Assembly (NCBI GenBank): GCA_025738555.1
Contig: JAOVFP010000007.1
Span: 3,906,001-3,970,000 of the forward strand
DNA length: 64,000 bases
From: Cyathus striatus
Taxonomy: Eukaryota > Basidiomycota > Agaricomycetes > Agaricales > Nidulariaceae
Direction: 5' to 3'
Position 1 is the first letter of the stretch; each line of letters starts with the position of its first letter. This document shows positions 23,547-35,868 of this stretch, in pieces. Below the pieces are notes generated by a model that saw only the letters and a program-made list of their open reading frames with translations, made no database searches and was not told where the DNA came from. The position numbers and the translations under genes were made by a program.

Positions 23547-25401
23547 ACCTCTCACACCGTACAAGGGTGCGAAGTGGGAAAAGTTGTTACGAGCAGCCGG
23601 GTTGGAGGGAAAATATAATAGAGTGGTGGAAGGCTTACGCTGAGGCTTCCATTTCGGCATTCCTTCCATTGTCAGAACACATACACCACCAAATCACAAA
23701 TCAGTCCATCAACATGACACGGCACACAAGGACATCACTGAAAAGGAATTCAGAAGTGGAAGATACTTGGGACCACTCACACGATGTCAAACAGAAGCAC
23801 TTATTGGGCCCTTCCAATCATCCCCAATCTCCCTCATCCCGAAATCTGGCCCAGCAGGAAGATATCGTGCCATACATAATTTCTCCTTCCCATACAAACC
23901 GGTCGCAGGAGTGGAATCCATTAATTCACACATTAATGCCGCAGATTTCCCATGTACATGGGGAACCTTCTCCACAATATGCTTACTGGTGTCGAGACTT
24001 CCACCTGGATCACAAGCATCAATTAGAGACGTTGCAGAAGCATATAGAACAATTCCGGCTCACCCAAACCAGTGGCCCGGGCTGGTGGTCAGACTTAAAG
24101 GAGAAGATAGCTATGCAATTAACACCAGCAATAACTTCGGGATTACCTCAGCAGGAGGAGTGTATGGTGAAACAGCAGATGCAGCACTCGAAATTGTCAG
24201 ACACAGTGGAATGGGCCCAGCATCGAGATGGGTGGACGATCACATCTTCATTCGGATACTGCGAGAACACCTTGCAAGATACAACGAACAGAGAAAACAA
24301 TGGAGGAAAGAAATCACAGAAAGTGGAGGACAAGTTCACGAGCGATCTAGAATATGGTACAAGGGGAGAAACATGCCGGATGGGAGGCCAGAAGAATATG
24401 ACGAAGATATGCGTGCAGAGTTCAGAGACTTGGCTTGGGAAAAGAGAAGAGCGAGCATACAAGAAGAACCCTATTGCTACAGTGACGCAGACATCGATGA
24501 GCTATCTAACCAGCTGGGTACAGTATGGGAAAGCACCAAGACGATCTTATTCCAACCTGTGGTACCTTTTCTGGGTTTTAGCTGGGACTTGGATCGCAAA
24601 ACTGTCTCATTACTGGAAAAGAAGCGAGACAAATACATACAGGCAATCGCAGACTGGAGAACATGAAAACAGCATACTTTGGAAGAAGTACAAAAGCTAT
24701 ATGGAAAACTGCTCCATGTTACGCTCATCATTCCCAAAGGCAGAGCATATCTTACAAAACTCGAAGCGATGCTGGGAACATACCATAACAGTCCATTCAC
24801 TCCACACTTTCCACCAAAACACACAGAGGACGATCTTATTTGGTGGGAAAGACAGCTCAGGGGGCCAACATTATCATGAAAAATCCCTGCACCAACCCCA
24901 CTGGCAGACATCAACGCTTATTCAGATGCAAGCTCCGGTTTTGGCATCGGTATCACAATCGGGCAAAGGTGGCGAGCATGGAGACTACATCCGAAATGGC
25001 AAACAGATGGACAAGACATCGGATGGGCTGAAGCAGTCGGCTTCGAGCTCCTCATCATCACAATCATACTCGAAAAACGAATCAATGGCAACAAGGAGCA
25101 AGTCAAGGTATATGGTGACAACACAGGAGTGGTCGAAGGTTGGTGGGCAGGAAGAAGTAGAAGCTGGAGGGTCAATGAGGTATTCAGACGAATACATGAA
25201 ATATGTGAGCAAAACGGCACTACAGTACACACAAGATACATATCAAGCAAGAACAACCCAGCTGACAACCCATCCAGGGGAATATACCCACCACGAAAAG
25301 ACCTCTTACCCAAAATTGACATTCCAGACATTATACAGCCATTCATGTTCAACTTCGACGACCCAACAACAGAGAGCTGGGCCAGACCCCTCCCATTATG
25401 A
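23332..25401 (+). pseudogene. Reverse transcriptase-RNase H frame with TGA stops
   Basis: One frame carries the conserved RT (SLIPKSGPAGRYRAIHNFS, then DVAEAYRTIPAHP, WVDDHIF at about 24230 and PFLGFSWDL) and RNase H (AYSDASSGFG, AEAVGFELL, YGDNTGVVEGWW, NPADNPSRG). The catalytic aspartates of both domains are visible. The frame is interrupted by TGA at 23641-23643, 24664-24666 and 24877-24879 and ends at TGA 25399-25401. Homology continues directly across the first three, so they are point changes rather than frameshifts. Each is a silent third-position change (NNC to NNT) in the overlapping recombinase frame. Unless the stops are read through, this RT copy is dead. Confidence 0.85.
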
Positions 25402-25585
25402 AAACCAAAACAACAGAATGACCAGAAGGGATGGGGAAACAACTACAATGAAAGACGACGTGAAGAGACATGGGCAGTTGAATACAATGCATAGAAGAGC
25501 AATGGCGCAACAAGGAAGACAACACCAGGAACAAAGAAACCAACTCCCAGAAAGACGTTCACGAACTTCAATCCGAAAAAACACT

Positions 25586-26764
25586 ATGCCATATCCACTA
25601 CAACTCACCCCAATCTCATCACACCTTTGCCCACATTGCAGGGCAAAAGACAGACTCGTAACCTGGCAACCCATACAAGCAATCACAACGAATACACAAG
25701 GAGTTACAAGGGAAGACAAAGAACGAGTAGCAGCAGTAATGGAATTTGCCTGGGAAGAAAGCACCCTCACTACATACGGAAGCGGCCTTTTATCCTACCA
25801 AGTCTTTTGCGACAAACGAAATATGACAGAGGAAGACAGAACACCAATTCGACAAGAAATACTGGCCATTTTCATAGCACAATTCGCACATGTATACTCT
25901 GGGAAAACGATACGCAACTATGTAATGGGAATACGAGCCTGGCACTTATTACACCGCATCCCATGGGAGATAAACCAAGCGGAGGTGGATAGCCTGCTAA
26001 CGGCAGCAGACAGATTAACCCCAGCAACTTCAAAGAAGGCGAAACGAGAACCATACACACCAGGGTACATCACAGGAATCAAGAGCGGGCTGAATCTTGA
26101 CATACCAAAAGACGCAGCAATATACGCATGTTTAACGACATGCTTCTATGCAACAGCCCGACTTGGAGAATTCACTGTGGAATGCGTAAACCAGAAATTC
26201 GACCCTCACCGATACATCACCCCCAGACACCTATCCCGAACCCAAGACCGTGAGGGGAATGAAGTAACCAATTTGCGAATACCGCGAACAAAGGTGGCGC
26301 CTGAAGGAGAAGATGTCTTCTGGGCGAGACAGAATGGACCCACAGACCCAGAAGCGGCAATGTCCCGCCATTTGGCCATAAACCAGCCCCCAATAGACGG
26401 CCACCTCTTCGCATACCGAGACGCCAAAGGGGTGTACAAGCCTTTGTCCAGAAGAGCCTTCATGACGAGAATTGGAGAAGCGACCAAAGTAGCCGGCCTG
26501 AAATCCATGCCAGGACACGGCATTCGTATCGGATCCACCCTAGAGTACTTGTTGCGTGGGGTTCCATTCGAAGTTGTAAAAACCAAGGGCAGATGGGCAG
26601 GCAACTCTTTCCAGCTGTACCTACGACGACACGCACAAGCGGTGGCCCCATACATTCAAGCAACTCCAGATGTACATACAAGTTTTGTCAGCTACACCAC
26701 ATACGATGCCGACGCACAACAAAACAACGTCAATCTGCAAACGTGTAAGCATAGTCTTTCCTAA
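25586..26764 (+). CDS. Tyrosine recombinase of YR retrotransposon
   Basis: DNA breaking-rejoining enzyme of the tyrosine recombinase superfamily, which integrates the circular cDNA of DIRS/Ngaro elements. The domain begins near MPYPLQLTPISSHLCPHC; the SAM-like N-terminal fold follows (ESTLTTYGSGLLSYQVFC, then GIRAWHLLHRIPW). The catalytic set is visible: ARLGEF (Arg) at about 26157, GHGIRIG (His-x-x-Arg) at about 26515, GRWAG (Trp) and LYLRRH (the likely Tyr nucleophile) at about 26615. The frame is open upstream to 23348 without a stop, spanning the whole RT region in another frame, so the true start may be further upstream or follow splicing. I chose the ATG closest before the conserved domain. 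Confidence 0.85.
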   Translation: MPYPLQLTPISSHLCPHCRAKDRLVTWQPIQAITTNTQGVTREDKERVAAVMEFAWEESTLTTYGSGLLSYQVFCDKRNMTEEDRTPIRQEILAIFIAQFAHVYSGKTIRNYVMGIRAWHLLHRIPWEINQAEVDSLLTAADRLTPATSKKAKREPYTPGYITGIKSGLNLDIPKDAAIYACLTTCFYATARLGEFTVECVNQKFDPHRYITPRHLSRTQDREGNEVTNLRIPRTKVAPEGEDVFWARQNGPTDPEAAMSRHLAINQPPIDGHLFAYRDAKGVYKPLSRRAFMTRIGEATKVAGLKSMPGHGIRIGSTLEYLLRGVPFEVVKTKGRWAGNSFQLYLRRHAQAVAPYIQATPDVHTSFVSYTTYDADAQQNNVNLQTCKHSLS

Positions 26765-27500
26765 ATGTTGGGGTCCGAGACTCACTCGTCGCATCAAGCC
26801 TAGCATGTGGGAGTCGGTGCTCGCCCCGGCCCCCCAGCAGGAGAGAATAAACCAAGTTGGGAAGTGCGCACTTCGTGCACTCTCACCCACACCCCTCAAT
26901 TACCTATCCTCCACAACCACTAATAGCCAAATAGACCACTTAAGTACGACAACCATAGCATTAAGAACAGTAAAATACACATACCAAATATCCCAATACC
27001 ATCATATATAAACCTTTCCATCCCCGCCGTAGCAACATCCCTACCACCCAAGGAACCTGGAGCGCGCGAGTCAAAGACGTTGGTTTGGTTCGGGCTTTGT
27101 TCGGGTACTTATGTCGGAGACTTCGAAGCTCAAAACTTTCCCTAGAAATGATTAGATCAAACTTCAAAGCTTCATATACATAAGTAGTGACTAAATTGTT
27201 TATACTCCTTGCCCGTGAACTTCCCTCAAGGCTACGTACTAAGCACTACTAGCCCTTTCAACTTTGCAGAAATGACTGGAAAGATATACCTTCAAATAAT
27301 GGTCTCTAGCTTTGTACTGTTATCTTAATATCTGGGAGACTACCGCGCTCAAGTGCCGTAATTTTACATAACTCTTATTATATGATGTCCTAATTAAATC
27401 AAAAATTATAACTATTATGATATTTACTACCAAGTCCAATTGCCAGTGTCTGAGTCATCACCATTTACATACCTATCATGTCAGTGAGTTCATCCCCCAT
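26765..27500. other. Retrotransposon 3' region and flank
   Basis: No gene. The first 120 bp contain CAGGAGAGAATAAACC AAGTTGGGAAGTGCGCA, related to a segment at 55335-55379, and probably belong to the element's 3' end. The rest is AT-rich spacer with no recognisable repeat. Confidence 0.4.
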
Positions 27501-27521
27501 TAGAAGTTAAGTACAATATAC

Positions 27522-29114
27522 TTACCAAAAATCTACCTTAACCACAGCCCCTACCTCTCTCCCTAATCTCTCCAGATCATCAAGCATATTACGGTCATCA
27601 TTTGGTAGGTCGCTTGGAAGCGCTGAACATCTGAGAAGTAGCAAAGGGGCTGAAGGCAAACTCTGTCTTGTCTTGATCTCTTTAGACCCCACAGATGACC
27701 TAGAGTGCAAAATATCCCTCATGATCCTAATTATATCAAAATCCCACACTCCTGGTATATAATCACTCAGCTCTAATGTCTGTAGTGATGGAAGCAAATG
27801 GTTTCGGCCCCATACAAGCTCTTGCGTAACCTCTGAAGTTACTGATGGACGGGCTGAAAGGTGAAGATCTTCAATATTATGCTGCTCTTTAAAAAGCTGC
27901 AAAATGGCACTAGACGAATACACACACAAATTGTAAAGCTTCATCTTCCTGATAATTCAATTCGACATTTGAAGCATAGACAAAAGTGGATGAAGGTCAC
28001 TGACGTTGTTCATGATCTGTATATTGGCAAGTTGCGGGACACATAACATAGGTAGGATCTCGAACATCTTCTCGCTGTCCACAATAAGGGTACATAAGGA
28101 TGGAAGGGTTACAATTCCAGTTGATGTATGCCTGCGGTGAGTGACACACCATGTCAGCTCCTCCAGGGAAGTCAGAGCACAAAACATGGAGCTTATTTCA
28201 AAGTCATCGTTGGGAAGTTCCTCACACTGGTAGTGGTACGAAACGTTGAGTCTTTTCACATTGGCCCACGGGAAAACGGAAGCACAGTGGGGAAGGAAAG
28301 CACAGCTGATATAAACCTCTTCCAGTGCACTAGTCATGGCACTTCGGAAGAAATCGAGAGGGAGCTCGACCTCAAGAACCTTCTCGTCGTCGTAGGTCAC
28401 GCACAGCTCACGGAGTTGTGCAAGTCCATGTTGCTGGATTAGGGCTCCCATTTTAGTGCTTCTCAGCGCATGGTGGAGGAAATTCCCATCGAGGTGAAGA
28501 AATTGCCAGCGATGTGCATGTTTTGCAATATCTTCAAGCACACTAGTAACAACTCGAGATGTTGAATTGTACACAGGCATGATCGAGACTGAGAGGGGAG
28601 CTGTTCTTGAGAATTTGAGGCATAACTTAGTCTGCATTGTGATATGAGCAGCTTGAGCAGGATTATATCGACTCCGATAGTCCCTTAACGTAATATTGCA
28701 CCACAATAATGGTGTGTTTTGCACTAAATCCCTCCAGCGTACACAGACCTGTTGCAGACCCCAAATTGGAGAAGAACCATCGGTTAATTGAATTTCCTTT
28801 TCGCATATTACATATGCGAATATTTCCGACAGAAGTTCATCCGGCACCTGGCGTAAAGATGATAACAAGGAACGTTGACGTTCTTTATATTCACGAAGGT
28901 TTTTCCGTCGTGATTCAAGAATCTTGGTAGCTACATAAAGTTTTGCGAGTTCAGCTTCCACAGTGAGAATGGAGGTCTCGCTGGAAGAGATATGGTCTTC
29001 AATGGTTGAACGCTCATCTGTACTTGGTATGTAGTAGGAGCTTGCATTCAAGGTAGAGATAGTTCTAGGGGGATTTTGTCGAGAACTCCAGTCCAATAAC
29101 CACATTCTAAACAC
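27522..29114 (-). pseudogene. F-box protein with one premature TGA
   Basis: The N-terminus has a coiled coil (SILTVEAELAKLYVATKIL onward), then the F-box VPDELLSEIFAYV and WGLQQVCVRWRDLV with TPLLW, the standard mushroom F-box layout; F-box proteins recruit substrates to SCF ubiquitin ligases. The C-terminal part consists of leucine-rich-repeat-like segments. The frame breaks at TGA 27959-27957 after 385 residues, but continues in the same frame for another 140 residues of matching character (LYNLCVYSSSAILQLFKEQ...), so the total would be about 530, the usual family length. No splice sites would remove the stop. Either it is a pseudogene by a CGA-to-TGA type change or a truncated but expressed form. 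Confidence 0.72.
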
Positions 29115-29749
29115 GGAGGTGGGAGACTAGAAAGTAAACCAAGAAATTTTGAGGAAGATCTGCTAGTGAGATGGAACATGAACTCACTCGATTTGCAGCC
29201 TTTCTAAATCTTCCATAAGTAGTGAGTAGATAAGGTATCTACCTGATGGTTCAAGCTGGATATAAAGAGAAAATCTTAAGTCCGAAGGGCCTAGTGCATC
29301 AGGAAATACCTCATTGACCAAATTAGCAAAATTACCGAAATTTAAGCTACTATAAGCCCCCAAAAAGATGTTATAAGTAACAATAAGTTCAATAAGGAGA
29401 ATTAGCTAAATAAACTTACCCCCTCCCTTATTGAATAAGATATAAGGTAGTATTAGTTCAATTTAGATGATATTAGATTTAAATAGGTAACTTTTGGTTA
29501 CTTTCATACCACATTAGGTCGACATTTAGTTACCAAACAAGAAGAATAAATGTTTATAAGTAAATAAAAGGTACTACACTACTAGTATAGCGGTTGGATA
29601 GGTTGTATTGATGTTTATAATATGGCAGACCTCAATGCATTCACTTGAACATAATAGTATTTCAAAACTAATACAAACACCGAGAAGTAATAGAGTATAG
29701 TAACATTGTAGCGAGGAAGCTCGCATACTAAATACTAGTACTATTAACA
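29115..29749. other. AT-rich spacer
   Basis: No gene. Contains several short TTATAAG/ATAAGTA words, but I could not pair termini with the region 35870-36100 and cannot place the ends of the Plavaka element. Confidence 0.35.
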
Positions 29750-32379
29750 TTAGTTCTCCGAATACTTTCTGAGGTCCATGACACGATTGATGCGCTTCTT
29801 ACCCTTCTTCGCGACAGCAATGGGACGATCACTATAAATAAATATCAGCTGATCGCGCTTACAGTTGTCATACGAGATTTAATTAAACACCAACCTGACA
29901 CGCTGATACAACTCATGCATGATGGAATGAAATGCTTTAGGGTGCTCGCCTTGCATATCCTCAAGAATATCAACGTGGTCCTGATACGTTGCAGCAAATA
30001 GATTGCCATTAAAGCTCTTGGATAACTTCATACCCTCTTTCCATTCCAGGAGGGCGGCATAAACCTACTGAAATATTAGCTACTAGTATTAACTCAATGA
30101 ACTTGGGAGGCCAATTTACGCACAGCAGTTGATCCCAGGGCAACCATAGCAATGGGTAGCTCAGGTTTATCGAAGTTGTCAGTCTCGTTGTTGTACGTCA
30201 TTGCCACCTCATGACCAATCGAGGAAGAACTTTGGAAGAAGCTTGCTTTAATTGTCTCTGATATGGCCATATTGAGATATGGCTCATCGGGCTTTGGAAC
30301 CCATTTCTGAACGTATACATGTAAGACCGAATATTGTCATAGATTAGTAAAATCAACATACCGATACAGCCGTCCATTCACCAGGGAAGATGTATACTCC
30401 ATCATCATCGAAAAGAGCCTCGATGCGCTGTGTACATTTTTTGCCAACCCCCAGTTCATAAACAGCGATTTGAGCTGTGGCCTGAGCCTTAGCAGGGCTT
30501 CGAGTCATTGCTAAACGATCTAAAACCTGAGAAATAATGTTAGTGATGACTAACAGTGGAGGACCCATGAAGAAAAGACTTACCACATTACCAAGACTGT
30601 CACAAAAATCCCGGTCCTGCTTGATTCGCAGATGAACATCGTTAAACCCTTCAAGGCCTTCGTTACGTTCAGCTGCAGCAGTCAATATGTCACGTCGAAA
30701 TGTTTTGCGATGTTGGAACTCTGGCCAGCAATGGTTCTTCAGCAGATTGATAGTTTCGAAATGGATCATTTCCTGCAGGAGAAACCGAATTGTTGGGTGC
30801 TGTTTTGTTATGCGAAGACTACCATTATTTGATGCTAAGATAAGTGACGCATGCTCAGGCCAATCGGTGCGCAGGGCAACTTTTGAGTGCTCTTGTTTCA
30901 GTTTGGCAGCGACAACGATTGGCTGCTAAAAAAGAAAGTGAGAATGAGTGAAGATACTTGAGCTTAGTACTACGTAGACACACCTCGTTTCGGAAAGCAA
31001 CTTCACGACGAAGCTGCATGCAGGAATAATTAGTAATGATAGCATAATTCTCAATTTTGACTCACTGTCTTCTTCGAGGAAGTGGGTTTGTGCTTGTGCT
31101 TGGAGGACTGGATCGGCTTGAATTTAAGCCTATGTGGAATATTGTCCTCTTCGTCTTCAGCATCTTCAGCGTTATCAGACGGATCCGCCTCATACTCAGA
31201 GCTTTGAGGGATTGAGGCCATTATTGACGATGACTGACTTCGTTGGGTATTCCATACTTCATCAGACATGGTGAAAAGGCTTCTAGCTTCAACTTGATTA
31301 CTGCTCTGGACCGAGTTTAACGTGTTCTTCGATTTGGATGATATAGTCCTCGTGCTTTCATTGGACGGGGGAAGTGGGTCTCTGATGATAGGTGTCTGTG
31401 CACGGCAGTAAGAATAAAATATCGAAAAAGGAGACTGTATACATACTTCTTGTTCTAGCATATTCGCCATCTCCTCAAGCTCAGAAAGAGACTTGGGACC
31501 CAAATCTTCGTCACCTGATGATCCTGAGTCGGTATGTATTGAAACGTTGGAGTCAGACCCGCCATCTTCAGTGGAATCGGAGGCGGATTGTGGTTTGGAC
31601 TTAGTACTACGCTTAGTACTAAGATCCTTCGTATGATTATGAGCTTAAAACACTTGTTAGTACCTGGCAATATGAATATTTATAACGAAATATACCAGGA
31701 ATATGAGAGCTAGCCTTCTTCGAAGCTTTTGAAGCCTGAGGCTCTACGTTGTACTCAGTATCACTTTCTGTAACAGCGGGCTTTGAACCTCGGCCTAATT
31801 GAGGAAGGTGTTTATCAACAACTTCAATCAAAGTTCAATAGACGAATAAGGAATACCATGTTTCTCTCCTTTCAAACCACCATCCTTCATACCTCTACCC
31901 CCCTTCGCTTTTTTATTCTTTGATGGGGCATTCGACTTCTTGCTCCTGGTGGCTTCTGCTTCGTCATTCTCATTCAGGTCTTCGGTCTCAGAAGCTAAAA
32001 ACAAACACCGATCTCAGTACTGGCACTGTTGAAAGTAATTCTGGAGAATAAGTACCTTCTGCGGCACCACGTTTCCGTTTCCCCCCTGCTTCATGGTGAT
32101 CTTCATCGCCCTTACGTAGCCAAGCTGAGTCGATTGATCTTCAGTGCTATGCAAACGAACTTGTAGAACATTCTACTGACCTGGGTTCAGCAGTGCATTC
32201 TCCATTGCTTTTCGTTTACCTTCATACTATAATGTAAGTACTCGAAAACTTTCAAGCTACAATTGATACTGACCACCTGCTTCCACGTCATTGACCAGTT
32301 TACGATCCTCAATTTCTTTCAGAATACGATTACGAGCCCGAGTCTCTCTTGCCTTTGTAGACCGTGATTCGGAAGGCAT
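29750..32379 (-). CDS. DUF6532-like fungal protein
   Basis: Multi-exon minus-strand gene with start MPSESRSTKARETRARNRIL at 32379 and stop at 29752-29750 after KKGKKRINRVMDLRKYSEN. The first half is lysine/serine/acidic low complexity with nuclear-localisation-like clusters. The second half is a conserved globular domain: HFETINLLKNHCWPEFQHRK at about 30760, QDRDFCDSLGN, RSPAKAQATAQIAVYELG and, after an intron, KWVPKPDEPYLNMAISETIK and FNGNLFAATYQDHVDILEDM. I recognise it from memory as the basidiomycete-restricted DUF6532 type; biochemical role unknown. It starts 229 bp from the divergent Plavaka transposase, so the two could share a promoter region. Confidence 0.65.
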
Positions 32380-32607
32380 GGTGGAATGATGTCAGGACTT
32401 AGGATATGGGGTCTGGATAGAGCTGAGAGTGGAGGGAATGAAGGAAGGGGGGGACTACGCTGTGGCGCAAATATGAACTTGTACCAAGTGAGTTATGATC
32501 TGTTATGTGACAACTATGCCGAGTTGTAGGCTAACTCGTTCCTCTCAAGTCTCTACCTCTTTGTTATTCATTACGTATCACTACAATTCTACACAGACTT
32601 GTCGTTT

Positions 32608-35600
32608 ATGATGGAACCTCAACAATCCTCTTGCCTTGCATGCGGAACACACAACCTAACACCATCCGGTTATGAGAGGCACATTCGACTAAGCCAAGAT
32701 CCATTCTGTCGCCAGTACAAAAGCCTTGAAGCTCAAAAACAAGCCTGGACACAGAGTGCCGAACACGAGGAAATATTAGGCTTACAGGCGACATCTTTCA
32801 CTGGAGATGCATTCGGTACAGCAGCCCAGTATGACGGTGATATGTTTGGGCAAGATGAAGTTGGTGATTTTAGCACAACACCTATAGATGGCGGCTCCGA
32901 TATAGGTACAGATGAGATCTTAGATGAAGAAGATCCAGACGAAGTTGAAGCTGAAGCTGCTGCAGCTGTAACGGAGTTTGACTGGGAACCGACTCGTCAA
33001 GGTGGTGATGTAATAGAGGAGGTTGAAGACAAAGACGTTACTCGTTCCAGTGCTATGCAGGCTTGTATTCGCGAGGAGATAGCATCTCGCCTTGCTTTGG
33101 AGCAACGTGCAAGCATGCAACACCCCCACATTATTCGATTTTCCGATTTCTACCCAACCTCCAAGCCTGGATCTGTTTTATGCCAATCTGACTACTTGGA
33201 TGAGGTGTACCAGCGTAGTATCACTAATAGTTCCAACTCTTGGGCCCCATTTACTTCGAGGCTTGATTGGGAGGTTGCGAAATGGGCCAAATGTCGAGGC
33301 CCAAGTTCTACCGCATTCACTGAACTTCTAGCAATTGATGGGGTATGTATTGTATTTATCTACCTTAAATCATCAGTTGACGCCCTTCTAATAGTTTCAG
33401 GATGCTCTCAATCTGTCATATAAAAATACGGTAGAATTGAACAAAATTATCGATATAAAACTGCCTGGTTGTCGCCCTAAGTTCCAACGTCGAGAGGTGC
33501 TCGTTGCAGGGCAATCTTTTGAACTATATTCCCGAGACATCCTTGAATGTGTCCGAGCGCTCTGGGGAGATCCTGATTTTACACCCCATCTTATCCTTGA
33601 ACCTCAACGTCAATTTATTGATGAAGATCATAATGTCCGCCAGTATCACGATATGCACACTGCAAAGTGGTGGTGGTCCACGCAGGTATGTGTAAAACTT
33701 CTCAGGTACCGTTATCACGCTAATGTTTATCCAGCGTAAGGTCGAGGAACAGTCAAAGAGAAAAGACTGTACTATTGTACCTATTCTCATCTCATCCGAC
33801 AAAACTCAACTTACCACATTCCGCAACAAAACTGCATACCCGGTATACATGACAATCGGTAATCTCCCTAAGCACATTCGGAGAAAAACTTCTCAACATG
33901 GCCAGGTACTGCTTGGGTATCTTCCAACATCAAAACTGGACCATATCAAGAACAAGGCCTCTCGACGTCGTACACTAGCAAAGCTTTTTCATGCGTGTAT
34001 GGACTTCATCTTGCAGCCTCTTCAAGAAGCCGGTCGAAGCGGGATAGAACTTGTCAGCGGTGATGGTGCTATCAGGCAGTGCTACCCTATATTCGCAGCA
34101 TACATTGGTGACTACCCTGAACAGGTCATGGTTACGCTCATCAAAACAGGGCGATGTCCATCATGCCCAGCCCCACGTGAAGGAATCGGTGAGGCACCTG
34201 CAACTTTAAGTTTGCCTCCTCGAGACGATACTTGTATACGTTCTGCATTAGAAACTGTCTCCCAAGGCTCAGCAGATTTCAACAAGGCTTGCGAAGAGGT
34301 TGGAATTAAGCCAATCCCACGTCCTTTTTGGAAAAATCTCCCCTTTGTCAACATCTACCGGTCTATCACACCTGATGTATTACATCAATTATTTCAGGGT
34401 GTTGTAAAGCATGTAATTGCCTGGGTTTGCTTGGCTATTGGTGATGCAGAAATCGATGCCCGGTGTCGTCGATTCCCCCCAAACCACCACATTCGTGTCT
34501 TTATGAAAGGGATATGTAACCTTTCGCGAGTAACTGGGACAGAGCATGACCAAATCTCACGATTCTTACTAGGTCTTATCCTTGATGTTCGATTCCACAA
34601 TCATCCTGGAATCTCAAATCAGCAACTTGTGATGGCAGTTCGTGCACTTCTCGACTTTGTACAGCTTGCAAGATATCCAGTGCATACTGATGAAACCCTT
34701 GAGCTCCTTGAACAAGCCCTCGACATGTTCCATAACATGAAGCAAATATTTGTTGATCTCAAGATTCGCACTCAGTTTAATATAATCAAGCTTCACTATG
34801 CCCAGCACTACCGGCTTTTTATAGAACTATTTGGCACCACCGACAATACTGACACACAATACACAGAAAGACTTCATATCGATCTAGCTAAGGATGCCTA
34901 CAATGCTACAAATAAAAAGGATGAATTCTCTCAAATGACTTTATGGCTTGAACGCAAGGAGCGTGTTTTTTGGCATGATATGTATATTCAGCGTCGACTT
35001 TTCAGTGTTCCTGTCTTGCAGGCCTACAGACCTTCTCTTATGCCTCCCCTTGTTCCATGCCGATTGCTGAGAATGACAAAGCATCCATCATGTCGAGGTG
35101 TTACATTCTCAGTATTGCGAGAGGAATATGGTGCTTTAGACTTTCAGGCCGCCCTTGCTCGCATGGTATTTCAATATCAACATCCTGAGATATCAGACCC
35201 TCGCCAGATTCGCCAAGGAAGCCGCAGCCTCCCAATGCTGTGCCAGTCAGTTTCTGTCTACCATCGCATCAAATTTGTCAGTAGGGATCCTTTTTCTGCA
35301 AACCCTGCTGCGGAAAATATCATTGACTCAATACACGTTCAACCATCCCGTGTTGGTAAGTACGATATAACTATACCTGGCCGTTTTGATACAGCACTTG
35401 TGGATTTTGATGATAGAGATGCTCTTGGGGTTGAAGGTGTGTATTCAGTTATGCACGCATGTGGCATGGTTCAAACATCTTAAAGTTATATGAGGCTTAT
35501 CACATGTTTTAGGTCATGCTGTCGCACAGATTCATTGCGTATTCTCACTGCCAATGCATGTATGCGAGGAATGGTTCAAAGGACCAGCTCCTTCAAAACA

Positions 35601-35868
35601 TTTTGCTTATGTGGAGTGGTTCACTCCATTCTCAGCTGCCGACCTTGATCCAGCATCACGTATGTATAAGATTTCACGTCTCCGAACAGGAGGAGAGTTG
35701 ATGTCAAGTGTCATCGCCATTGATCTCATTAAGGCAAGTATTCATCTATTTCCTCGCTTTGGTCCCAAGGCACCAGAGAGCTGGATTTCTAGCAATGTGC
35801 TAGAAAAATGTGATAAATTTTACGTTAATCCTTTTAATGATAGATTTCAATATACTAAAGTAGTGTAG
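32608..35868 (+). CDS. Plavaka-type transposase, complete
   Basis: About 1,025 residues from four exons that join in phase: 32608-33342, 33401-33685, 33735-35436 and 35513-35868. An N-terminal C2H2-like finger (CLACGTHNLTPSGYERH) is followed by an acidic linker and the conserved transposase of the CACTA-related Plavaka superfamily: VSGDGAIRQCYPIFAAYIGD, CPSCPAPREG, NIYRSITPDVLHQLFQGVVK, ARYPVHTDETLELLEQALD, FGTTDNTDTQYTERLHIDL and FSQMTLWLERKE, then a C-terminal VEWFTPF domain. The aspartates in SGDG and TPDV and the glutamate in YTERLH are plausible catalytic residues (inference). No stop or frameshift seen; possibly active. ATG 32608 is the first in frame; the apparent upstream extension lacks an ATG. 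Confidence 0.88.

Larger units (their letters stand above)
21770..26890 (+). mobile_element. Tyrosine-recombinase retrotransposon (DIRS/Ngaro-like)
   Basis: The coding order is Gag-like, zinc-knuckle, reverse transcriptase, RNase H and tyrosine recombinase, all on the plus strand, with no DDE integrase and no aspartic protease. That order defines the YR retrotransposons, common in Agaricomycetes. I see no methyltransferase domain, which favours Ngaro, whereas the long overlap of the recombinase frame with the RT frame resembles DIRS. The sequence is A/C-rich and T-poor compared with its neighbours. Ends are not resolved: split direct repeats (Ngaro) or inverted repeats (DIRS) were not found by eye. 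Boundaries given are the hairpin and the conserved 3' segment. Confidence 0.85.

Noticed and set aside
23348..26764. A single 1,138-residue protein from the long open frame
   Set aside because: Only the last 390 residues match a tyrosine recombinase; the first 740 overlap RT-RNase H in another frame and look like an out-of-frame translation. Annotated from 25586, with the overlap reported as a finding.
21448..27170. Long terminal repeats (Gypsy/Copia-like) for the retrotransposon
   Set aside because: No direct repeat between the two flanks was seen, and the element has a tyrosine recombinase instead of a DDE integrase.
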